Under the pieces are notes generated by a model that worked only from the letters and a program-made list of their open reading frames with translations, did no database searches and had not been told where the DNA came from. Positions 31,371 to 36,125 of a stretch of DNA of 36,125 nt are shown here, one piece after another. The translations under genes and the position numbers were made by a program. Numbering within the stretch: position 1 is the stretch's first letter; every line of letters starts with the position of its first letter. Origin of the DNA: Bacillota bacterium (GTDB lineage: Bacteria > Bacillota > Desulfitobacteriia > Desulfitobacteriales > JAJXUE01); NCBI GenBank assembly GCA_021811155.1, contig JAJZPO010000024.1:1-36125 (forward strand), given 5' to 3'.

Positions 31371-31977
31371 AGGTTTCAGTGTTCCCGGAGATGTTGACCT
31401 GGCGGCGCAGCCTCTGCCAAAATTCCAAAGCAAATTTGTCGTTATCCGCCAAAAGTTCACGGGCGGTACGGGTATAAAGTTTTGCCGGGAAGTGCCGGAT
31501 TTTGTGCATGAAGATTTCTTCCCCACTCGTGCCGGACTGGTTCTGGCCGGAATATATGGGCCGCGTCTCTGCGCCGCACACCACAAACAGTCGTGCCAGG
31601 CCGATGGCGCCGGTGAAATCCAGCTTGTCGGCATCAAAGACAATCCTGGCCTCAATCGACTCGGGCTCTCCCATTTCCAGCGAATGTACCGCGATGCAGT
31701 GCCTAACAGCGCTGACCACACCTTCGGGGTAGCCGTACTTCTCCAGAATCGTTACAGCCAGGCTGGCGCTGCTGGAGGCATGGGTTTTCTCCAAGGGGGA
31801 TTCTCTGCCAATATCATGCAGTAGGGCTGCCAGCTCAATGACCTCAAGATTTCCCCCTTCCCGCGCCGCAATATACATAGCTGTGTCCCGTACGCGAACG
31901 GCATGAGAAAAATCGTGGCCTGGGTCTTTACGGCTGTAGAAGCCGCGAACTGCTGAAAGAATACTGTCAAGCGACAA
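31369..31977 (-). CDS. HD-domain phosphohydrolase
   Basis: 202 residues of the HD superfamily. The metal-binding residues are visible: His25 in GHDFSHAVRV, His54-Asp55 in LLHDIGRES, and Asp in FDADKLDFTG. The overall order (HDFSHA, HDIG, HCIAVHS, ADKLD) is that of the small HD phosphohydrolases acting on nucleotides or phosphorylated metabolites. The substrate is unknown. TTG 31977 has GGGAGGTG 8 nt upstream. It follows acuC by about 60 nt on the same strand with a heptamer repeat between, so it may be the last gene of the acu transcript. Confidence 0.88.
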   Translation of the reverse strand: MSLDSILSAVRGFYSRKDPGHDFSHAVRVRDTAMYIAAREGGNLEVIELAALLHDIGRESPLEKTHASSSASLAVTILEKYGYPEGVVSAVRHCIAVHSLEMGEPESIEARIVFDADKLDFTGAIGLARLFVVCGAETRPIYSGQNQSGTSGEEIFMHKIRHFPAKLYTRTARELLADNDKFALEFWQRLRRQVNISGNTET

Positions 31978-32002
31978 AGAATTTACACCTCCCGTTAAGA
32001 AA

Positions 32003-32031
32003 TCAGGAGTCAGGAGTCAGAATTCTGACTG
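32003..32031. repeat. Heptamer repeat between acuC and the HD gene
   Basis: Three direct units (TCAGGAG twice, then TCAGAAT) run into an inverted unit (TCTGACT), giving the 14-bp palindrome GTCAGAATTCTGAC at its centre. It ends 5 nt from the acuC stop. Confidence 0.8.
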
Positions 32032-32036
32032 AAGAT

Positions 32037-33197
32037 TTAGACAAATTTGTTTAAGTGGAAGACGGCGCCGGATAAAACACGCCGCACGGTGCGGTCGTTC
32101 TTGTCTTCAATCTCAGCCCGGCGCGGCACAGGCTCGAACATGTATGGATTGTCCAGAAATTGTTCAGGCAGGGTAACCCTGGCTTCTTGCTCCCATTCAG
32201 CCCGCCAATCAGGAGGGATTTCCTCCGGCAATTCCCTGCCGCTCAATTCCGACCACAACAAGGCCCATACCCGGGGTACCACCCGGTACCAATCATACCC
32301 GCCGCCCCCAAGGGCAACCAGCCTGCCGCCGCACAACCTGTGAGCCAGCTTATGCAGCAGCCTGAACGCAACGTCGTAGCTCCGGGTGGTACAGCACAAG
32401 TGGGTAAGGGGATCCAGGATATGACCGTCACACCCGTTTTGGGTGATGATGATATCAGGCCTGAAAGACTCAACCAGGGCGGGTACCACCGCGCCGAAAG
32501 ACTTAATCCATGAATCATCCTCAGTAAAGGCATCCAGCGGGATATTGGCGCTGTAGCCATAACCCTCGCCTATTCCCCGCTCTTCCTCAAAACCGGTGCC
32601 CGGAAACAAATAACGTCCTGTTTCATGCACAGATATGGTCAGGACATTGGAATCGCTGTAAAAAGCCGTCTGCACCCCGTCGCCATGGTGTGCATCGATA
32701 TCTATGTAAGCGACCCGGGCATGGTACCGCTCCTTGAGATAGGAAATGGCCGCCACGGCGTCATTATAAATGCAAAAACCCGAAGCCTTGTCCCGCATGG
32801 CATGGTGCAGGCCGCCGCCCAAATTCAAGGCATGTTCCAGTTTGCCTTCCATCACCAGTTTTGCGGCGAGCAAAGTTCCGCCCAGCACCAGGGAGGAGGC
32901 TTCGTGCATATGCGGAAAAACAGGGGTATCTTCCGAACCCAGGCCGTGCTCCAGGTCAATCTCCGTACCGGTTGCGCTCAAGCGTTCCACCGTGTCAATG
33001 TAACCTGAACTGTGGGCCAGGAGCAGATCCTGCCTGCCAGCTGCTTTTGGTTCAAAAAGATCTTCTTTGTGCAGGATGCCGGACTTGCGCAGCAGGTCCA
33101 GTGTCAGCGCCAGACGTTTGGAGTTAAAAGGGTGTTCCGGGCCAAAACTATACTCTTCATAGGCCTGGCTGTAGATGAACCCTACCTTTCTACTCAT
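32037..33197 (-). CDS. acuC: Acetoin utilization protein AcuC, class I deacetylase
   Basis: 386 residues of the histone-deacetylase superfamily. Catalytic motifs are GGGLHHAMRD, DIDAHHGDGVQTAF, QNGCDGHILDPL and GGGGYDW, with the zinc-binding Asp/His/Asp and the His pair in place. In Bacillus AcuC removes the acetyl group that AcuA puts on the active-site lysine of acetyl-CoA synthetase. ATG 33197 has GGAGG 6 nt upstream and lies 2 nt after acuB; the longer frame to 33224 overlaps acuB. Neighbours make the assignment firm. Confidence 0.94.
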   Translation of the reverse strand: MSRKVGFIYSQAYEEYSFGPEHPFNSKRLALTLDLLRKSGILHKEDLFEPKAAGRQDLLLAHSSGYIDTVERLSATGTEIDLEHGLGSEDTPVFPHMHEASSLVLGGTLLAAKLVMEGKLEHALNLGGGLHHAMRDKASGFCIYNDAVAAISYLKERYHARVAYIDIDAHHGDGVQTAFYSDSNVLTISVHETGRYLFPGTGFEEERGIGEGYGYSANIPLDAFTEDDSWIKSFGAVVPALVESFRPDIIITQNGCDGHILDPLTHLCCTTRSYDVAFRLLHKLAHRLCGGRLVALGGGGYDWYRVVPRVWALLWSELSGRELPEEIPPDWRAEWEQEARVTLPEQFLDNPYMFEPVPRRAEIEDKNDRTVRRVLSGAVFHLNKFV

Positions 33198-33199
33198 CA

Positions 33200-33835
33200 C
33201 TAACCTCCGGTAACCACAGGCCAAAGAATCCTATAGCCGGCCCCCTCAATCTCGCTGGCGATCCTGCTGATGTTAAGCGCCTGGAGCCGCAGTACGAGAC
33301 ATTTGCGTCCATCATCTCGCGGGGGACACAAGATGATGCTGGAAATGTTCACAGCGTGATTCTTGACGATTTGAGTGATCTCCGCCAGAACCCCCGGCTT
33401 GTCAGGTATATCCAATTCCAGGTAACTTCCCGGAGCAAGTATCCCAAGCATGTTTACCAAGTGGGCCAGGACATCTGTTTCAGACACTATTCCCACCACC
33501 CGTCCAACCGAAACAACGGGCAAACAGCCGATTTTATTGTCGTGCATAAGTTTAACTGCTTCGTCAAAAAAATCCAGGGGATGCACTGTGATCACCTGGG
33601 TCTGCATGATTTTACGGACGGGAGTGGTTTTAATTATGTCCTGTTCGCAGTTTTCCAGGCAGGAAGGGCATGCTTCCCTCAGATCCCGGTCAGAAACTAT
33701 GCCAACCAGTTTTTCAGCTTCAACCACCGGCAAATGCCTGATCTGCTTCTGACGGGTAAGCTCTAAAGCATCATAGATCGAGACATCAGGTCCAACCGTA
33801 TACACCGGAGAATGCATCAGTTTTTCTACCAGCAT
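33200..33835 (-). CDS. acuB: AcuB, CBS-CBS-ACT protein
   Basis: 211 residues: CBS domain 1 (about 1-60, PVYTVGPDVSIYDALELTRQ), CBS domain 2 (about 73-130, ITVHPLDFFDEAVKLMHDNK) and an ACT domain (about 138-205, YLELDIPDKPGVLAEITQIV). CBS pairs bind adenine nucleotides and ACT domains bind small metabolites, so it is probably a sensor in the AcuA/AcuC cycle. The loop ACPSCLENC between the CBS domains holds three cysteines. ATG 33835 has AGGGGGC upstream and lies 11 nt after acuA. Confidence 0.93.
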   Translation of the reverse strand: MLVEKLMHSPVYTVGPDVSIYDALELTRQKQIRHLPVVEAEKLVGIVSDRDLREACPSCLENCEQDIIKTTPVRKIMQTQVITVHPLDFFDEAVKLMHDNKIGCLPVVSVGRVVGIVSETDVLAHLVNMLGILAPGSYLELDIPDKPGVLAEITQIVKNHAVNISSIILCPPRDDGRKCLVLRLQALNISRIASEIEGAGYRILWPVVTGG

Positions 33836-33846
33836 CCTACAGCCCC

Positions 33847-34578
33847 CTAACTCTTTTTCTTGCGGAACAACAGCTTTTCAAAAGCCTCTGTTGCCTCAGC
33901 GCTCACTGTGCTGCCCACCCTGACCATAAGCATATTGGCAGGATGAGCCGAGATTTCCTGCTCATCAGTGTCCCGTTTAACCATCCCGACACTCTCCATC
34001 AACCTGGACATAACATTCTGGTATTCCCAGACAGTGAGGCCGGTTCCGTCAAGATCCCAGTGCCAATAATACTCGGTAGAGATCACAATATACTTTTCCA
34101 TCACCGGATCGGCAAACGCCAGCTGCATCATTTCCCTGCCTAGCCGGATATTGCGGTAGCCGGGGGCAACCTCGATGGCTCCCAATTCCAGAATCTCGCT
34201 TATGCCGGCTCTGCCCCAACGCTCAAATTCACCCGGCGGATGGAACGTAATATAGCCGATTATTGTTTCGCCCTGGCAGGCACAAACTACCCAGCTGTCT
34301 TCCAGACCGGCTATTTCCACCAGAGCCTCTTTTTGCCTCCAGGCAGGGCGGAAGGCTCTAAGGCCCTCGTCAATCCCCAAACCGCTGATCTTTTCACTGA
34401 GAGTTGGCCCTTCAACACTGATCCGTCCTTTGGCAGTGTCCAGGAGCTGAATTGTACTGGAACGGGTAGAAGCATAGGCAGAAGTCACAGGTGTCACCTC
34501 GGCAGTGAATTCTGGTTCACAAGCGTAATTTTCCACATCGGAGAACAATTCTCCTTCCGCCTTCCTTTCATTTATCAT
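33847..34578 (-). CDS. acuA: AcuA, GNAT protein acetyltransferase
   Basis: 243 residues. The GNAT core is clear: IIGYITFHPPGEFERWG, ELGAIEVAPGYRNIRLGREMM (acetyl-CoA loop) and EYYWHWDLDGTGLTVWEYQNVM, all close to Bacillus AcuA. AcuA acetylates and inactivates acetyl-CoA synthetase. The predicted protein has about 30 residues more at the N-terminus than Bacillus AcuA. ATG 34578 lacks a good ribosome site (AAGGACC, about 14 nt away), so a downstream start is possible. It begins the acuABC unit just after the terminator of the regulator gene. Confidence 0.92.
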   Translation of the reverse strand: MINERKAEGELFSDVENYACEPEFTAEVTPVTSAYASTRSSTIQLLDTAKGRISVEGPTLSEKISGLGIDEGLRAFRPAWRQKEALVEIAGLEDSWVVCACQGETIIGYITFHPPGEFERWGRAGISEILELGAIEVAPGYRNIRLGREMMQLAFADPVMEKYIVISTEYYWHWDLDGTGLTVWEYQNVMSRLMESVGMVKRDTDEQEISAHPANMLMVRVGSTVSAEATEAFEKLLFRKKKS

Positions 34579-34599
34579 TTATTCTCTGAGGTCCTTTTA

Positions 34600-34629
34600 A
34601 AGAAACCCTCCGGGGAACGGAGGTTTCTT
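34600..34629 (-). terminator. Hairpin between the regulator gene and acuA
   Basis: AAGAAACC and TCCG (34600-34612) pair with 34618-34629 with one bulge; on the minus strand TTTCTTT follows. It starts one base after the regulator stop. It can end the regulator transcript or attenuate readthrough into acuA. Confidence 0.65.
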
Positions 34630-36042
34630 CTAAATATCATACTTTTTAAGTTTATTATACAGAGTAGCCAACGAAATATTCAGAATCTGCGCCGCTTTCT
34701 TTTTGCCCTCAAGATTATCCCCGTAGCGGGCCAGAGCCGCCCGCAGCAGGATCTCCTCCATGCGTTTCATGGGCATGATGTCATAGGCCTGCATCAGCCC
34801 GCCGCTCACGTGCGAAAGGTATTCCGCCAGGTGCTTGTGGGTCAGCTGTGCCTCATTGGCGGAGAGCATCGCCCTCTCTACCACGTGTTCCAGTTCCCTC
34901 ACATTGCCGGGCCAATCATACCCCATAAGTATTTGCAGAGCCTGTGGGCTTACTCCCTTGATACTCTTTCCTAATTTCCGGTTAAACCGTGTCATCAGAT
35001 AATTGACAAATAAGGGTATGTCCTCGCGGCGCTGCCGCAGAGCAGGGACACCCAGTTCCTGATTGTTCAGGCGGTAGAACAACTCTTCCCGGAACTTGCC
35101 ATCCCGTACCATGGAGCGCAAATCCCGGTTGGAAGACGCGATTATTCTTACATCAGCCCTGATAGGCTGGGAACCGCCTACCCGGAAAAATTCCCAATGT
35201 TCCAGCACGCGCAGCAGTTTATCCTGAATAAAGAGATTCAGGTTGGCTACTTCATCCAGGAACAAGCTGCCGCCGTTGGCAAGCTCAAGCCGCCCGATGT
35301 GAGTCCGGATAGCTCCTGGATAGGCGCCCTTCTCATGCCCGAACAGTTCATCTTCCATCAAGCTTTCAGGGATGCCGTTACAGTTCAGTTTGATAAACGG
35401 TTTCTCCCGCCGGCGGCTTGCCTGGTGAATGGCATGGGCATAGAGTTCCTTGCCCGTACCGCTCTCGCCCAGAATCAACACCGGGTTGTCGGTCTTGGCC
35501 GCTTTGCGGGCCGTTTCCACCGCTGTCCTGGTAGCCTTGCTGGTGCCGATGATGCTGTCAAAAGTGAACTTTGCCCCTGCCACCTGCTGCAGACGGGCAT
35601 ACAAGTTTTCTATCAGGGTGTGGCTCTGCCCCAGCTCCTCCTGCAGGCGCGCGATCTGGGTAAGCGGCTGCCAGGTCATAACACCGCCCGCCATATGCCC
35701 GTTCACAAACAGGGGGACAGCGCTGGCGATAACCTCCAATCCCTGCACTTCCGCCCTCTGGTTGAAGACGGGTTGCTGTGAAACCAGCACCTGAACCAAT
35801 GGGGTATGGGGTGCAGCCTCAAATACGTTCTTGCCCAGCCAGTCATTGGCGTTGATGCCGGTAAAGCGGGTGAAAGACTGATTTACATAAACCACGTTTC
35901 CCCTGTTATCGGTCACCTCCATCCCTTCCTGGAGAGATTCCATCACAGGTTGGAAATATCCAAGGTCAAATTCCATGGTTTCTGTCGAGTTCGGTTCCTC
36001 TGCTCCAACAAATCCAATCCTAACGCTCTTCAAGGCCTGCAC
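34630..36042 (-). CDS. PAS/AAA+/Fis regulator of the sigma-54 class
   Basis: About 470 residues. A PAS domain (about 23-115, MEVTDNRGNVVYVNQSFTRF) is followed by a short coiled linker and an AAA+ domain. The AAA+ domain has Walker A GESGTGKE (about 192-199), Walker B GGSLFLDEV (about 257-265) and LRVLEHWEFFRVGG. A Fis-type helix-turn-helix lies at the C-terminus (KKAAQILNISLATLYNKLKKY). The sigma-54-contact loop, normally GAFTGA, reads GAYPGA (about 239-244). The predicted promoter puts the start downstream of 36067, so GTG 36042 or TTG 36033 is used rather than the first ATG of the frame at 36108. It is upstream of acuABC and could control it. Confidence 0.9.
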   Translation of the reverse strand: MQALKSVRIGFVGAEEPNSTETMEFDLGYFQPVMESLQEGMEVTDNRGNVVYVNQSFTRFTGINANDWLGKNVFEAAPHTPLVQVLVSQQPVFNQRAEVQGLEVIASAVPLFVNGHMAGGVMTWQPLTQIARLQEELGQSHTLIENLYARLQQVAGAKFTFDSIIGTSKATRTAVETARKAAKTDNPVLILGESGTGKELYAHAIHQASRRREKPFIKLNCNGIPESLMEDELFGHEKGAYPGAIRTHIGRLELANGGSLFLDEVANLNLFIQDKLLRVLEHWEFFRVGGSQPIRADVRIIASSNRDLRSMVRDGKFREELFYRLNNQELGVPALRQRREDIPLFVNYLMTRFNRKLGKSIKGVSPQALQILMGYDWPGNVRELEHVVERAMLSANEAQLTHKHLAEYLSHVSGGLMQAYDIMPMKRMEEILLRAALARYGDNLEGKKKAAQILNISLATLYNKLKKYDI

Positions 36043-36073
36043 CCCGCCTCTTCTCTTATTTCTCTTTAAGAAT

Positions 36074-36102
36074 ATTCTAACAATTATTATAAAATAAGGC
36101 AA
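36074..36102 (-). promoter_or_regulatory. Promoter of the PAS/AAA+ regulator
   Basis: Minus-strand TTGCCT (36097-36102), 17-nt spacer, TAGAAT (36074-36079), in an AT-rich stretch. Start is expected near 36067. Confidence 0.6.
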
Positions 36103-36125
36103 TTGCAAAAAATTAAAAAGGTTAA

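Overview
The window looks like a chromosomal segment from a spore-forming or spore-former-related, low-to-mid GC Firmicute of the class Clostridia (Peptococcaceae/Desulfotomaculum-like). The reasons are strong AGGAGG/GAGGTG ribosome sites with frequent GTG and TTG starts, compact operons with Rho-independent terminators, glycine and c-di-AMP (ydaO-type) riboswitches, a CsoR copper regulator, AcuABC, and Spo0A-like boxes. The organism-level assignment is inference. I see no rRNA, tRNA, CRISPR array, prophage or transposase gene.

Layout. 1-2460: the 3' part of a double LIM-like zinc-finger protein, then a promoter, a tandem glycine riboswitch and a terminator ahead of a short serA. 2460-5940: a small hypothetical gene and a two-gene FtsX/LolD-type ABC exporter on the minus strand. 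5940-10070: small hypothetical genes, a YdcZ-type DMT membrane protein and uvrC. 10067-10930: an NlpC/P60 cell-wall hydrolase behind a c-di-AMP riboswitch. 11125-13720: a minus-strand run of thioredoxin, membrane zinc ribbon, DUF5685-type protein, TPR/Cys-rich protein, membrane protein and a small membrane ORF. 13837-15940: a lipoprotein polysaccharide deacetylase, a possible Spo0A-controlled short transcript, thiD and a PspC-domain peptide. 16100-17772: an ACT-domain protein and its UPF0210 (PFL) partner.

17957-26262 is the largest unit, an eleven-gene cytochrome c maturation operon in the order ccmE-ccmF-ccmH-ccmI-like-exported protein-ccmA-ccmB-ccmC-ccmD-hypothetical-DUF2318. It starts from a near-consensus promoter with a Crp/FNR-type palindrome close to -42 and ends at a 13-bp terminator. 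Its CcmE carries Cys-xxx-Tyr in place of the haem-binding His motif, and its CcmH has Cys-x4-Cys in place of Cys-x2-Cys. This suggests the variant System I* type of Ccm pathway in a Gram-positive cell.

26315-30401 is a copper island: csoR under a promoter that contains its probable operator, copA with three metal-binding domains, and copZ. copA and copZ are separated by a roughly 350-bp spacer carrying heptamer repeats and a perfect hairpin. 30448-31977 holds a YgjP-type metallopeptidase and an HD phosphohydrolase. 32037-36125 holds acuA-acuB-acuC, which act on acetyl-CoA synthetase acetylation in Bacillus, preceded by a PAS/AAA+/Fis regulator of the sigma-54 class with an abnormal GAFTGA loop.

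A dispersed heptamer repeat family (TCAGRAN units) occurs at six sites, four of which sit at or inside the 3' ends of genes.
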